This document shows, piece by piece, positions 23,886 through 31,589 of a stretch of 32,881 nt of DNA; position 1 is the first letter of the stretch, and each line of letters begins with the position of its first letter. Under the pieces are notes generated by a model. The model was not told the origin of the DNA, did not search any database, and was given only the letters and a program-made list of their open reading frames with translations. The DNA is from Actinophytocola sp. (GTDB lineage: Bacteria; Actinomycetota; Actinomycetes; Mycobacteriales; Pseudonocardiaceae), in contig WHUD01000038.1 of NCBI GenBank assembly GCA_009377385.1, positions 1-32,881 of the forward strand, written 5' to 3'. The translations under genes were made by a program, and so were the position numbers.

Positions 23886-23930
23886 TCATTGCCTCAGGCG
23901 CCGGCGGGCTTGCTCCGCGCTCATTGCCTC
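23886..23930. repeat. Short direct repeat in the intergenic region upstream of the lipoprotein gene
   Basis: TCATTGCCTC occurs at 23886-23895 and again at 23921-23930 (35-bp spacing) in the 130-bp gap between the lipoprotein and the HhH-GPD genes. Nothing else was recognised in this gap. Confidence 0.35.
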
Positions 23931-23958
23931 TGGACGCTGAGGGCGCGCGGTGCCGGTC

Positions 23959-24531
23959 TCACCCTTTCTTGGCGGCCTTGGCAGCACGTTTGAACTCGCG
24001 CATCTCGCGCAGCGTGTCCGGGTCGACGACGTCGGCGATGCTGCGGCGCGAGCCGTCGTCGCCGTAGGACCCAGCGGCCTCGCGCCAGCCGTCCGGGGTG
24101 ACGCCGAGCTGCTTACCGAGCAGGGCGAGGAAGATCCGCGCCTTTTGGTCGCCGTAGCCGGGCAACGCCTTGAGCCTGCGCAGCACGGTCTTGCCGTCCG
24201 GGTCGCCGTCGGTCCACAGCGCGGCGGCGTCGCCGTCGTAGTGCTCGACGATGTACTGGCACAGCGCCTGAATGCGCTTGGCCATCGAGCCGGGGAAGCG
24301 GTGCACGGCAGGCGTCTGCGCGCACAGCGCGGCGAACTCCTCCGGGTCGGCGTCCGCGATCGACCGCGCGTCGAACCGGCCGAACCGGTCCTCGATCTTC
24401 TTCGGTCCCGCGAAGGCGACCTCCATGGCTACCTGTTGATCAAGCAACATCCCCGTGAGCAGGGCCAACGGGTCACGCGACAGCAGCTCGTCCGCCGCAG
24501 CGTCTTGGGTCAGGGTCAGCTTGGGGCTCAT
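23959..24531 (-). CDS. HhH-GPD-family base-excision repair-like protein
   Basis: A 190-aa all-helical protein of the HhH-GPD DNA-glycosylase superfamily (the short actinobacterial type, TIGR03252 in my memory). DPLALLTGMLLDQQVAMEVAFAGP opens the domain as in endonuclease III relatives. The helix-hairpin-helix is LKALPGYGDQKARIFLALLG (about residues 118-137). The catalytic Lys or Asp of classical members is not obvious, so the base specificity and even activity are uncertain. The C-terminus is basic (REFKRAAKAAKKG), which would favour DNA contact. ATG at 24531; no clear Shine-Dalgarno sequence. It is divergent from the CobW-type gene across a 69-bp gap. Confidence 0.85.
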   Translation of the reverse strand: MSPKLTLTQDAAADELLSRDPLALLTGMLLDQQVAMEVAFAGPKKIEDRFGRFDARSIADADPEEFAALCAQTPAVHRFPGSMAKRIQALCQYIVEHYDGDAAALWTDGDPDGKTVLRRLKALPGYGDQKARIFLALLGKQLGVTPDGWREAAGSYGDDGSRRSIADVVDPDTLREMREFKRAAKAAKKG

Positions 24532-24587
24532 ACATCGAGCATCTCACGACCGGCGCGTCCCGCCGCCCGCACGACTAGGTGGCGCGG

Positions 24588-24600
24588 TACCTTCGTCGCC
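24588..24600 (+). promoter_or_regulatory. Candidate leaderless promoter -10 for the CobW-type gene
   Basis: TACCTT (24588-24593) ends 7 nt before the GTG at 24601 and no Shine-Dalgarno sequence is present. Same layout as at 4045 and 9318. Confidence 0.45.
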
Positions 24601-25620
24601 GTGTCAACCCCCGTCGTGATCGTCACCGGCTTCCTCGGCTCTGGCAAGACGACGCTGCTCAACCACCTGCTACACAACGACGACGGCGTCCGCATCGGCG
24701 TCATCGTCAACGACTTCGGCAGCGTCAACATCGACGCCATGCTGGTCGCCGGGCAGGTCGACGCCATGGTGACGCTGGACAACGGCTGCCTGTGCTGCGC
24801 CGTCGACGCCAGCGGCATGGACGCCATGCTGACCAAGCTCACCCAGTCGGACAGCGACATCGACATCGTCGTGATCGAGGCAAGCGGGCTCGCGGAGCCG
24901 CGCGACCTGCTGCGGCTGGTGCTGGCCAGCGAGGAGGCCGACATCGTGCCCGGCGGGCTGGTCGAGGTCGTCGACGCGGCGGAGTTCGAGGCGACCAGCG
25001 CGGAGTATCCGCAGCTCGACCAGCACCTCACCGTGGCGGACCTTGTGGTGCTGAACAAGATCGATCGGGTGGACGCCGACGTCAGGGACCGGCTGGTCAC
25101 CACCGTCGGCAAGCTCAGCGACGGCGCGCCGGTGGTGCCGACGTCGCACGGCGCGATCGACCCTCGGCTGTTGTTCGACCCGCCGGAGCATCCTCGCCAG
25201 GACGACGGTCAGCTCAGCTTCGACGAACTGCTCCGCGAGGACTTCGGCACGGACTGCTCGGCGCACCTACACGCCGCGTTCGAGAGCGTGGATTTCCGCA
25301 CCGAGGAACCGCTCGATCCCCGGCAGCTCATGGCGTTGCTGTCCGACCGGCCCGCCGGGGTGTACCGGGTGAAGGGCTGCGTGCACTTCGGCGTGCCCGG
25401 CCATGGGCAGAAGTTCTGGGTGCACGCCGTCGGCGGGTTCACCCAGGTGCGCCGCGACGACTGGCAGCGCGACGAGCAGCCGCACACCCAGCTCGTCGTC
25501 ATCGGCGCATCGGTCGACGGGTCCGAGGTGCTGGCACGACTCCGGGCCTGCGAGGTCGGCGGATCCTGCGCACTCGACGAGCAGAGCATGCTCGGCGTCC
25601 TCCGCTACGTGGATGCCTGA
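24601..25620 (+). CDS. CobW/COG0523-family GTPase (metallochaperone type)
   Basis: A 339-aa G3E GTPase. Walker A is GFLGSGKT (10-17), the metal-binding motif GCLCCAV gives Cys63, Cys65 and Cys66 (the family CxCC), a conserved EASGLAEP follows, and the guanine motif is NKID. The C-terminal CobW_C domain runs from about residue 225 (FESVDFRTEEPLDPRQLMALL). Such proteins load or store zinc, cobalt or similar metals for client enzymes; the metal cannot be told here. No His-rich tail and no Zur box were recognised. The frame is open for 650 bp upstream, but that part is antisense to the HhH-GPD gene, so the GTG at 24601 is the start. Its stop abuts the stop of the convergent gene. Confidence 0.92.
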   Translation: MSTPVVIVTGFLGSGKTTLLNHLLHNDDGVRIGVIVNDFGSVNIDAMLVAGQVDAMVTLDNGCLCCAVDASGMDAMLTKLTQSDSDIDIVVIEASGLAEPRDLLRLVLASEEADIVPGGLVEVVDAAEFEATSAEYPQLDQHLTVADLVVLNKIDRVDADVRDRLVTTVGKLSDGAPVVPTSHGAIDPRLLFDPPEHPRQDDGQLSFDELLREDFGTDCSAHLHAAFESVDFRTEEPLDPRQLMALLSDRPAGVYRVKGCVHFGVPGHGQKFWVHAVGGFTQVRRDDWQRDEQPHTQLVVIGASVDGSEVLARLRACEVGGSCALDEQSMLGVLRYVDA

Positions 25621-25887
25621 TCACGCCGCCGACCCTGACGGCAGCCAGCCCATCAGCAACCGCATGCCGGGTGGAGTCAGCTCAAGCAGCGACCACGGGT
25701 TGTCGTCGGTGGCACCAGCCATGACGTAGCCGCCGTGGCGCAGGTCCGCGAGCGCGTCGGACACCCGCGCTGGCACCTCGGCGCCGTGCCGCCGCAACTT
25801 CCCTGTGACGAGGTGCACGCTGACATCGCCGCGCGCGACCTCGCGCAGCGCGAGAAACAGGTAATGGTCGAAAAGCGGTTGGTCCAT
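25621..25887 (-). CDS. Small winged-helix-like protein (88 aa), function unknown
   Basis: No firm family. The ATG at 25887 follows GAGGTGG. The sequence fits a small winged helix: helix 1 FDHYLFLALREVARG, helix 2 VHLVTGKLRRHG, recognition helix VPARVSDALADLRHGGYV, then a wing around NPWSLLELTPPGMRLL. This recalls PadR/MarR-like DNA-binding cores, so a small regulator is plausible (inference). Its stop codon sits immediately next to that of the CobW gene, with no base between the two convergent genes. Confidence 0.6.
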   Translation of the reverse strand: MDQPLFDHYLFLALREVARGDVSVHLVTGKLRRHGAEVPARVSDALADLRHGGYVMAGATDDNPWSLLELTPPGMRLLMGWLPSGSAA

Positions 25888-25950
25888 CGCACACCACCTC
25901 GGGAGTCTGTGATCAGCCTGACCGACGTCGATAGTGTGCGAAGCGGGAGT

Positions 25951-25972
25951 TCTACGTATTTCCGCACGTAGA
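25951..25972. promoter_or_regulatory. Inverted repeat in the divergent region upstream of the RraA-like gene
   Basis: TCTACGT (25951-25957) and ACGTAGA (25966-25972) are perfect inverted arms with an 8-bp spacer, in the 170-bp region between two divergent genes. It may be an operator for the small winged-helix-like protein next door; no evidence beyond position. Confidence 0.4.
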
Positions 25973-25979
25973 TCGAGAC

Positions 25980-26015
25980 GACGTGGGCCGTCTGGTTGAC
26001 GTGGGCCGTCTGGTT
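25980..26015. repeat. Perfect 18-bp tandem duplication upstream of the RraA-like gene
   Basis: GACGTGGGCCGTCTGGTT is present at 25980-25997 and again at 25998-26015. The junction creates TTGACG (25996-26001), and TACAGT follows at 26015-26020, only 13 bp further on, too close for a normal promoter pair. Confidence 0.9.
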
Positions 26016-26057
26016 ACAGTGAGACGCGCCTTGAGACGAACCGTGTGAGGAGCCACC

Positions 26058-26549
26058 GTGACCGAGTCGTTCAGTACCGCCGATCTCGTCGACGAGCACG
26101 GCCCGTCGCTGCGGGTGTGCGACACCCAGTTCCACCAGTTCGGCAAGCTCAGCTCGTTCTCAGGCCGGGTGCGCACCGTCCAGTGCCATCAGGACAACGG
26201 CCTGGTCAAGCAGCTACTCAACAGCCCTGGCGATGGCTGCGTGCTTGTCGTGGACGGCGGCGGCTCGCTGCACACCGCGCTGACTGGTGACCTGATCGCC
26301 AAGGCGGCCGTCGATAACGGCTGGGCGGGGCTGGTGCTCAACGGCGCGGTGCGCGACAGCGCCACGCTCGCGACACTGCCGATCGGCATCAGGGCGCTCG
26401 GCACCAACCCTCGCAAGAGCGCTAAGGACGGACAGGGCATTGTGGACGAACCGGTCAGCTTCGGCGGGGTCACGTTCCACCCCGGCGATGTGCTCTATTC
26501 CGACGAGGACGGCGTTGTCGTGCTGCCTAGCGCTGGTTCCTCCGAGTGA
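26058..26549 (+). CDS. RraA-family protein (RNase E regulator or HMG/CHA-type aldolase)
   Basis: A 163-aa protein of the RraA/MenG-like fold. It may bind RNase E (RraA) or act as a class II 4-hydroxy-4-methyl-2-oxoglutarate/oxaloacetate-type aldolase. Residues LTGDLIA (76-82) and GAVRDS (96-101, with Arg99 and Asp100) are the metal and substrate positions of the aldolases and are intact, so catalysis is possible. The GTG at 26058 has GAGGAG 5 nt upstream, a firm start. The annotation RraA is habitual for this length, but the regulator role in actinobacteria is unproven. It is not close to any aromatic-degradation gene in the window. Confidence 0.88.
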   Translation: MTESFSTADLVDEHGPSLRVCDTQFHQFGKLSSFSGRVRTVQCHQDNGLVKQLLNSPGDGCVLVVDGGGSLHTALTGDLIAKAAVDNGWAGLVLNGAVRDSATLATLPIGIRALGTNPRKSAKDGQGIVDEPVSFGGVTFHPGDVLYSDEDGVVVLPSAGSSE

Positions 26550-26680
26550 TCACGCCAGCACGATTGGTTGATCCTTGGTGTGGGCTGTAACACCGCGCTT
26601 GGCTGCGTGACATAACGGGTAGCCGGTGTTTTTCTGCGGACGCCGGGAAGCACAGCCGAGAACGACGCGGGGTGAGCACC

Positions 26681-26857
26681 ATGAGCACTACCCACGAGCA
26701 GCCAGCCGCACAACATACCGACGCCACGATGCCGCCCGCACCGCGCTCGTCTGGCCGCGACGAGTACCGCCCGGCGCCACCGGACGTTCCCTTCGGCATC
26801 CCGACACCACGCGACGACGAGGGCTTCGAGCCCACCATCATCCGAGGCAGGGAGTAG
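26681..26857 (+). CDS. Possible small Pro-rich protein (58 aa)
   Basis: Weakly supported. The ATG at 26681 has a modest GGGTGAG upstream; a GTG at 26672 would add three residues. The product is polar and Pro-rich and looks disordered: MSTTHEQPAAQHTD then PPAPRSSGRDEYRPAPPD and a C-terminal EPTIIRGRE. Third codon positions are GC-rich, as in real genes here. No family recognised. The 21-bp repeat array begins 13 bp after its stop. Confidence 0.4.
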   Translation: MSTTHEQPAAQHTDATMPPAPRSSGRDEYRPAPPDVPFGIPTPRDDEGFEPTIIRGRE

Positions 26858-26870
26858 GGCCTTCGGACCT

Positions 26871-26975
26871 CGTGTCCCCCACCCGGGGCGCCGTGTTCGT
26901 CACCTGGGGCGCCGTGTCCCCCACCTGGGGCGCCGTGTTCCGCGTTCCCGACGTCGTGTTCCTCACTCCGCAGCG
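26871..26975. repeat. 21-bp phased tandem repeat, copy 3 (five units)
   Basis: Five consecutive 21-bp units begin at 26871, 26892, 26913, 26934 and 26955, each starting CGTGT. Units 1 to 3 are close copies (CGTGTCCCCCACCTGGGGCG type); units 4 and 5 are diverged. The phase is exact throughout. The unit is the reverse complement of the array at 91-181. No spacers, so it is not a CRISPR. It lies between the small Pro-rich ORF and the crotonase promoter. Confidence 0.85.
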
Positions 26976-26984
26976 CTCGATGCC

Positions 26985-27012
26985 TTGATCGCGGCGAGGG
27001 CTGACGTACCGT
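26985..27012 (+). promoter_or_regulatory. Candidate promoter of the crotonase gene
   Basis: TTGATC (26985-26990), a 16-bp spacer and TACCGT (27007-27012) give a sigma-70-type promoter. A leader of about 28 nt would carry the GAGGA ribosome-binding site. Confidence 0.5.
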
Positions 27013-27046
27013 TGGCGTGATCGTGTCCCGAGACCTGTGAGGACCC

Positions 27047-27847
27047 ATGAGCGAGCGCGTCAGCACCGTCATCCGTGGCTCCGTCGCCTACGTGACGATG
27101 ACACGGGGCGAGAAGTACAACGGCCTCGACCTGGAGATGTTCCACGCGCTAGTGGCAGCGGCGAAGCGCATCAAGCGCGACCGCGACGTCCGCGCCGTGA
27201 TCTTGCAGGGTGAGGGTCCCGCGTTCTGCTCAGGGCTGGACTTCGGCTCGGCGGGCAAGCACCCGGTCAAGTTCGCGCTGAACTTCCTGCGCGTCCCCGG
27301 CCGCAAAACCAACCTCTACCAGGAGGTGTGCTGGGCGTGGCGGGAGCTGCCGGTGCCGGTGATCGCCGTGATCCACGGCCGCTGCTACGGCGGCGGGCTG
27401 CAACTCGCGCTCGGCGCCGACTTCCGGTTCACCACACCGGATTGCGAATTTTCGATCATGGAGGCCCGCTGGGGCCTTGTTCCCGACATGACCGGTTCAG
27501 TCACGCTCCGCGAACTTGTCGGGCTGGACGTCGCCATGCGCCTCACCATGACGGGTGAGACCTTCAGCGGCGAGCGAGCGGTCGAACTCGGCCTGGCGAC
27601 CGAGGTCAGCGACGACCCGCTCAAGGCGGCCGAGGCCCTCGCTGAGGAGCTGACCGCCCGCTCCCCCGACGCCATCGCGGCGACGAAGACGCTGTTCCAG
27701 CGCACTCGGCAGCTCTCGCCACGCGCCGCGTTCCGCATTGAAAGCCGCTGGCAGCGGAGGCTGTTGCGCGGCAAGAACCACAAGATCGCGCGTGCGGCGG
27801 GCAAGGCAAAGGAGATCCCGCAATACGTGCGCAGGACGGTGCGTTAG
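27047..27847 (+). CDS. Enoyl-CoA hydratase/isomerase (crotonase) family protein
   Basis: A 266-aa crotonase. The oxyanion-hole segments are present: FCSGLDFGS (about 60-68) and HGRCYGGGLQLALGAD (110-125). The first catalytic acid of enoyl-CoA hydratases (Glu144 of rat) is replaced by Gln119. The second position keeps Glu139 in SIMEARWGLVPD, and Asp147 follows where dienoyl-CoA isomerases keep an Asp. So isomerase-like or other crotonase chemistry is more likely than plain hydration. The C-terminus is strikingly basic (KNHKIARAAGKAKEIPQYVRRTVR). ATG at 27047 with GAGGA upstream. It stands alone, not in a beta-oxidation operon. Confidence 0.9.
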   Translation: MSERVSTVIRGSVAYVTMTRGEKYNGLDLEMFHALVAAAKRIKRDRDVRAVILQGEGPAFCSGLDFGSAGKHPVKFALNFLRVPGRKTNLYQEVCWAWRELPVPVIAVIHGRCYGGGLQLALGADFRFTTPDCEFSIMEARWGLVPDMTGSVTLRELVGLDVAMRLTMTGETFSGERAVELGLATEVSDDPLKAAEALAEELTARSPDAIAATKTLFQRTRQLSPRAAFRIESRWQRRLLRGKNHKIARAAGKAKEIPQYVRRTVR

Positions 27848-27975
27848 CACTCACACCCGATCGGGCGGGAACCTACGTATCGCGGGCCGACGTCAGTTCG
27901 GCCTCGTTGGTTGCCCTTCGGCTGCCGTTCACTCACTATTCGACCTGAGACCATGTTCGGGGAAGGTGAAACACG

Positions 27976-28194
27976 ATGAGTAACGACGCACGGCGAACGT
28001 TGACCGAGCGCGTGACAGGAGACCTCCCCGAGGGGGTCGCCGCACTCAGCGACGAGGACAAACAGTTCCTCGCCGACGCGCTCGGGAACGCGAAGCGCTC
28101 GCAACGCGCCGAACTCGCCGCCGCGACCGAGGAAAGCCTCGGCTACGTGCCCAAACTGCTGCGCAGTCCGGTCCGCAAAGCGGTAGGCCTGTGA
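27976..28194 (+). CDS. Unknown 72-aa protein coupled to the next gene
   Basis: No family recognised. The ATG at 27976 has GAAGG about 9 nt upstream. The product is soluble, charged and probably helical: LTERVTGDLPEGVAAL then DEDKQFLADALGNAKRSQRA and a basic end LLRSPVRKAVGL. Its TGA overlaps the GTG of the next gene (GTGA), so the pair is translated together and the proteins probably work together. The 128-bp gap upstream (27848-27975) should hold the promoter, but no clean -35/-10 pair was seen. Confidence 0.7.
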   Translation: MSNDARRTLTERVTGDLPEGVAALSDEDKQFLADALGNAKRSQRAELAAATEESLGYVPKLLRSPVRKAVGL

Positions 28195-29117
28195 CCACCG
28201 CCGACCGTCCGGAGATCGGCCGCATCGCGCGGCTGCTACGGCTCCGGCCCGAGCAGCTCAGCTTCCTCGGCGACGTCGATGACGCCGACCTCATCGCGTT
28301 CCGGGGCCAGCTCACGAGCACGCTGTTCGACGCCAACGCGGGCGTGCTGACCCGGCTCGGTTCCGCCGCGAAGCTGCTACCAGCGCCGGTGCTCGCCAAG
28401 ATCGCCGAGCGGGTGTTCGGGCCGCTGCTGTGCGCCCGCATCGCTGGCGTGATCGACCCGGCGAAGGCGAGCGAGGTCGCAGCGCGGCTGCCGGTCGACT
28501 TCCTCACCGACGTCGCCGTCGAGCTGGACCCGCGCCGGGTCAAGCAGGTCATCCGCGCCTTGCCGAACGACATGGTCGCCGACGTCGCCCGCGCGCTCGC
28601 GCGACGCGAGGACTGGATCACGCTCGGCCAGTTCGTCGGGTTTCTCGCCGAGGGTCACCTCACCGCTGCCGTCGACGCCCTCGACGACGTCCAACTGCTA
28701 CGCACTGCTCACACCGTCGACGATGTCTCGGCCATCCCCGTCGTGGTCGACGTCGTGAGCACCGCACGGCTGTCCGCGTTGTTCACCGCCGCCGCGCAGG
28801 AGGACCTGTTCGACGCGCTGCTGCGACTGGCCACCCACCTGCGGGACGACCAGCTAGAACCGCTCGCCGAGGCGATCATGGCCGCCAAGCGCGGCACGCT
28901 GGATCGGCTCGTCGCTGCGGCGGCGACCTGCGGGCGCTGGGACGCGCTGCTGCCGATGGCAGCGGCCCTGCCCGCCGACGCCAAAGCCGGGGTCGCGGAT
29001 TCGGTGCGGGAACTCGCGCCCGAGGTGCGCGCGGACATCGCGGAGCAGGCGACGTCCCTCGGGGTGCACGAGGACCTCGGCCCGATCGCCGACGCCCTCG
29101 CCGAGCGGGCAGCCTGA
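28191..29117 (+). CDS. Unknown helical-repeat protein, MgtE-N/HEAT-like (308 aa)
   Basis: No named family. The whole protein is made of short helical units with repeated Asp-Ala-Leu, Leu-Pro and Ala-Ala-Arg-Leu patterns (ASEVAARLPVDFLTDVAVEL, KQVIRALPNDMVADVARAL, EPLAEAIMAAKRGTLDRLVA). This recalls the intracellular MgtE N domain or HEAT-like solenoids used for protein binding. There is no signal peptide, membrane helix or catalytic motif. The GTG start overlaps the stop of the 72-aa gene. It converges on hutI with a 4-bp gap. A cytoplasmic scaffold role is the most that can be inferred. Confidence 0.75.
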   Translation: MTTADRPEIGRIARLLRLRPEQLSFLGDVDDADLIAFRGQLTSTLFDANAGVLTRLGSAAKLLPAPVLAKIAERVFGPLLCARIAGVIDPAKASEVAARLPVDFLTDVAVELDPRRVKQVIRALPNDMVADVARALARREDWITLGQFVGFLAEGHLTAAVDALDDVQLLRTAHTVDDVSAIPVVVDVVSTARLSALFTAAAQEDLFDALLRLATHLRDDQLEPLAEAIMAAKRGTLDRLVAAAATCGRWDALLPMAAALPADAKAGVADSVRELAPEVRADIAEQATSLGVHEDLGPIADALAERAA

Positions 29118-29121
29118 TCGC

Positions 29122-30282
29122 TCAGTACTCCCGCGCGCCGTTGCGCCAGACGGCGCAGGTCAGCGGCACGCCGGGCCGGTAAGCCAGGTGCGTGACCGAG
29201 GGTGCGTCGAGCACGTGCAGGTCCGCACGGGAGCCTGGGCGAAGCACGCCGACCGCGCCGTCGCCGGTGTCCGCGCGCAACGCCTTCGCCCCGCCGCGCG
29301 TCGCCGCCCACACCGCCTCGTCCACCGACAGCCCCTGCTGCAGCACGGCCGTGGCCACGCAGAACGCCATCGACGTCGTGTACGAACTGCCGGGGTTGGC
29401 GTTGCTGGCCAGCGCGACGACCGCGCCCGCGTCCAGCAGCCTGCGCGCCGGCGCGAGCGGCTGCCGGGTGGACAGGTCGCAAGCCGGAAGCAAGGTGGCT
29501 ACGGTGTCGCTCCCGGCCAGCGCGTCGACGTCGTTGTCACTCAGGTAGGTGCAGTGGTCGACGCTGGCCGCGCCGAGCCGCACCGCCAGCTGGACGCCGG
29601 GACCCTCGCCCAACTGGTTGCCGTGCACCCGCAGCCCCAGCCCGCGCACGGCGGCGGCGCGCAGCACCCGCTCGGACTGCGTCGCGTCGAACGCGCCCTG
29701 CTCGCAGAAGACGTCCGCCCAGCGCACCAGCGGTGCGACGGCGTCGAGCATGGGGCCGGTGACGGTGGCGAGATAGTCATCGGTGTCGGTGCCGGGTGGC
29801 ACGATGTGGGCGCCGAGGAACGTCACCTCGTCGACGTGCTCGGCGGCGATCCGCGCGCAGCGGGCTTCGTCGTCGACGGTGAGTCCGTAGCCGGTCTTGG
29901 TCTCCAGGTACGTGGTGCCCTGCGAGACCGCCTCACGTACCAGCCTGCGCACGGTCTCGCCCAAGTCCGCGTCGGTGGCGGCACGGGTGGCGTCGACCGT
30001 TCGGGCGATGCCACCCGCCGAGTACGCCTGCCCCGCCATGCGCGCCTCGAACTCGGCGGTGCGGTCGCCCGCGAAAACGAGGTGGGTGTGCGAGTCGACC
30101 CAGCCGGGCAACGCCGCGCGCCCGCCGACGTCGACCCGCGCGTCGGTGGGCTCGGCGTTCGCGGCCGGACCCACCCAGCGGACCCGCTCATCCTCGATGA
30201 TCACTGCGGCGTCGTGCAGCCTGCCCAGCTCATCGTCGTTGGTGGTGAGTTCACCGATTCCGGTGATGAGCGTCGCCGTCAC
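29122..30282 (-). CDS. hutI: Imidazolonepropionase (HutI)
   Basis: A 386-aa amidohydrolase, third step of histidine breakdown: imidazolonepropionate to N-formimino-glutamate. WVDSHTHLVF gives metal ligands His65 and His67, followed by TYLETKTGYGL, FLGAHIVPPG, RVHGNQLGEGPG and ASVDHCTYLSD, all in the family order. At the position of the metal/catalytic Asp (SDxNPGS type in B. subtilis HutI, Asp324 there as I recall) this protein has ASNANPGSSY, that is Asn294. Whether this is usual for actinobacterial HutI should be checked. The GTG at 30282 overlaps the hutF stop (GTGA). It is the last gene of the leftward hut operon. Confidence 0.93.
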   Translation of the reverse strand: MTATLITGIGELTTNDDELGRLHDAAVIIEDERVRWVGPAANAEPTDARVDVGGRAALPGWVDSHTHLVFAGDRTAEFEARMAGQAYSAGGIARTVDATRAATDADLGETVRRLVREAVSQGTTYLETKTGYGLTVDDEARCARIAAEHVDEVTFLGAHIVPPGTDTDDYLATVTGPMLDAVAPLVRWADVFCEQGAFDATQSERVLRAAAVRGLGLRVHGNQLGEGPGVQLAVRLGAASVDHCTYLSDNDVDALAGSDTVATLLPACDLSTRQPLAPARRLLDAGAVVALASNANPGSSYTTSMAFCVATAVLQQGLSVDEAVWAATRGGAKALRADTGDGAVGVLRPGSRADLHVLDAPSVTHLAYRPGVPLTCAVWRNGAREY

Positions 30283-31589
30283 CGCAGCAGCTCCTTGATC
30301 TCGGCGGCGAGCTCCGCTGCCGGATTCGCCGTGTGCTTGTGCCTCCCGTCGCGCACCAGCCAGCGCCCGGCAACCATGACATCACGAACGTCGCTCGCGA
30401 AAGCGCTGAGCGCGATTCCGGCGGGCTCACTACCGGCCGTGCGAGGCGTGTCGGTGGCGATGCGCACCAGGTCGGCCTGCGCACCAGGGGCGATGGCGCC
30501 GACGTCGTCCCAGCCCAGCGCGCTGTGGCGGGTGCATGCGGCGAGTAGTTCCGCAGGCGAGAACACGCCGCGCGCCTTGGCCGCGAGCCGGTCGTGCATC
30601 TCGACGCCGCGCATCTCCTCGAACGGGTCGACGATGGCGTGCGAGTCGGTGCCGACGCTCAGTACCGCCCCGGCGTCGGCGAGCCTGCGGCCTGGTCCGA
30701 TGCCGTCGCCGAGGTCGCGTTCCGTGGTGGGACACAGGCAGACGCCCGCGCGGGCGGCACCGAACAGTCTGATGTCGTCCTCGCTCGGATGGGTGACGTG
30801 CACACCGACGAAGCCCGAGGTCACCGCGCCAGCGTCGGACAGCAGCTGCGTGGGCGTGCGACCGTACACTGCGAGGCAGTCGTCGTTCTCGCTGGTCTGC
30901 TCGGACACGTGCGCGTGCAGCGGTGCGCCGTTGGCCTTCGCCCACGCCACCGGCACGGTGAGCTGCGCGGCTGGCACCGCCCTCACCGAGTGGATGGCCG
31001 CACCGACCCGCACCAGCGGAGATCCTGGCCGGAACGAGTCCAGCCGCTCCGCCCAGGCGTCGGCGTCGCCGTCGCTGTAGCGCTGCTGCACGCCGTTGGG
31101 TGGCGAACCGTCCACACCGGACGTCAGGTAGCAGGTGTCAAGCAGGGTGAGCCGGATACCCACGTCGCCCGCCGCAGCGACCAGCGAGTGCGACAGCGCG
31201 TTCGGGTCCGAGTAGGGCACACCGTCCGGGCCGTGGTGCAGATAGTGGAACTCACCCACGCTGGTGAACCCGGCGAGCACCATCTCGGTGAAGACCAGCC
31301 GCGCCAGCCGGTAGTACGACACCGGGTCCAGCCGCTGCGCCACCGCGTACATCCGCTGCCGCCAGGTGAAGAACGTCCCGCCGCCGGAGTGGGTCCGGCC
31401 CCGCAACGCCCGGTGAAAGGCGTGCGAGTGGGCGTTGGCGAAGCCCGGCGTGACGAGTCCGGACAGGACGGTGCCGCTGCGGGGTGCGTCCGGTGTGACG
31501 CCGGTGATGTGGTCGCCGTCGACGGTGACGGCGACGGCGGCAGCGGGGCCGTCCGGCAGCAGGGCGTGTTCGCACCAATAGGTGGTCAT
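30279..31589 (-). CDS. hutF: Formimidoylglutamate deiminase (HutF)
   Basis: A 436-aa amidohydrolase that converts N-formimino-L-glutamate to N-formyl-L-glutamate and ammonia. Metal ligands are in ANAHSHAFHR (His54, His56), LHAHVSEQ and GTDSHAIVDPFEEMR (Asp). HSHAFHRALRGR and the SVGEFHYLHH block are typical of HutF. The ATG at 31589 overlaps the stop of the M20 gene (ATGA), and its own stop overlaps hutI. A much longer open frame runs upstream, but it lies over the M20 gene and is not homologous to HutF. Its presence commits this organism to the five-step histidine route via formylglutamate rather than HutG formimidase. Confidence 0.95.
   Translation of the reverse strand: MTTYWCEHALLPDGPAAAVAVTVDGDHITGVTPDAPRSGTVLSGLVTPGFANAHSHAFHRALRGRTHSGGGTFFTWRQRMYAVAQRLDPVSYYRLARLVFTEMVLAGFTSVGEFHYLHHGPDGVPYSDPNALSHSLVAAAGDVGIRLTLLDTCYLTSGVDGSPPNGVQQRYSDGDADAWAERLDSFRPGSPLVRVGAAIHSVRAVPAAQLTVPVAWAKANGAPLHAHVSEQTSENDDCLAVYGRTPTQLLSDAGAVTSGFVGVHVTHPSEDDIRLFGAARAGVCLCPTTERDLGDGIGPGRRLADAGAVLSVGTDSHAIVDPFEEMRGVEMHDRLAAKARGVFSPAELLAACTRHSALGWDDVGAIAPGAQADLVRIATDTPRTAGSEPAGIALSAFASDVRDVMVAGRWLVRDGRHKHTANPAAELAAEIKELLR

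Noticed and set aside
23950-24600. A long in-frame upstream extension of the CobW-type protein
   Set aside because: The stretch is antisense to the HhH-GPD gene and unlike any GTPase; the Walker A motif starts 10 residues after the GTG at 24601, as normal.
26871-26975. CRISPR array
   Set aside because: Units are contiguous 21-mers without unique spacers, and no cas genes are nearby.
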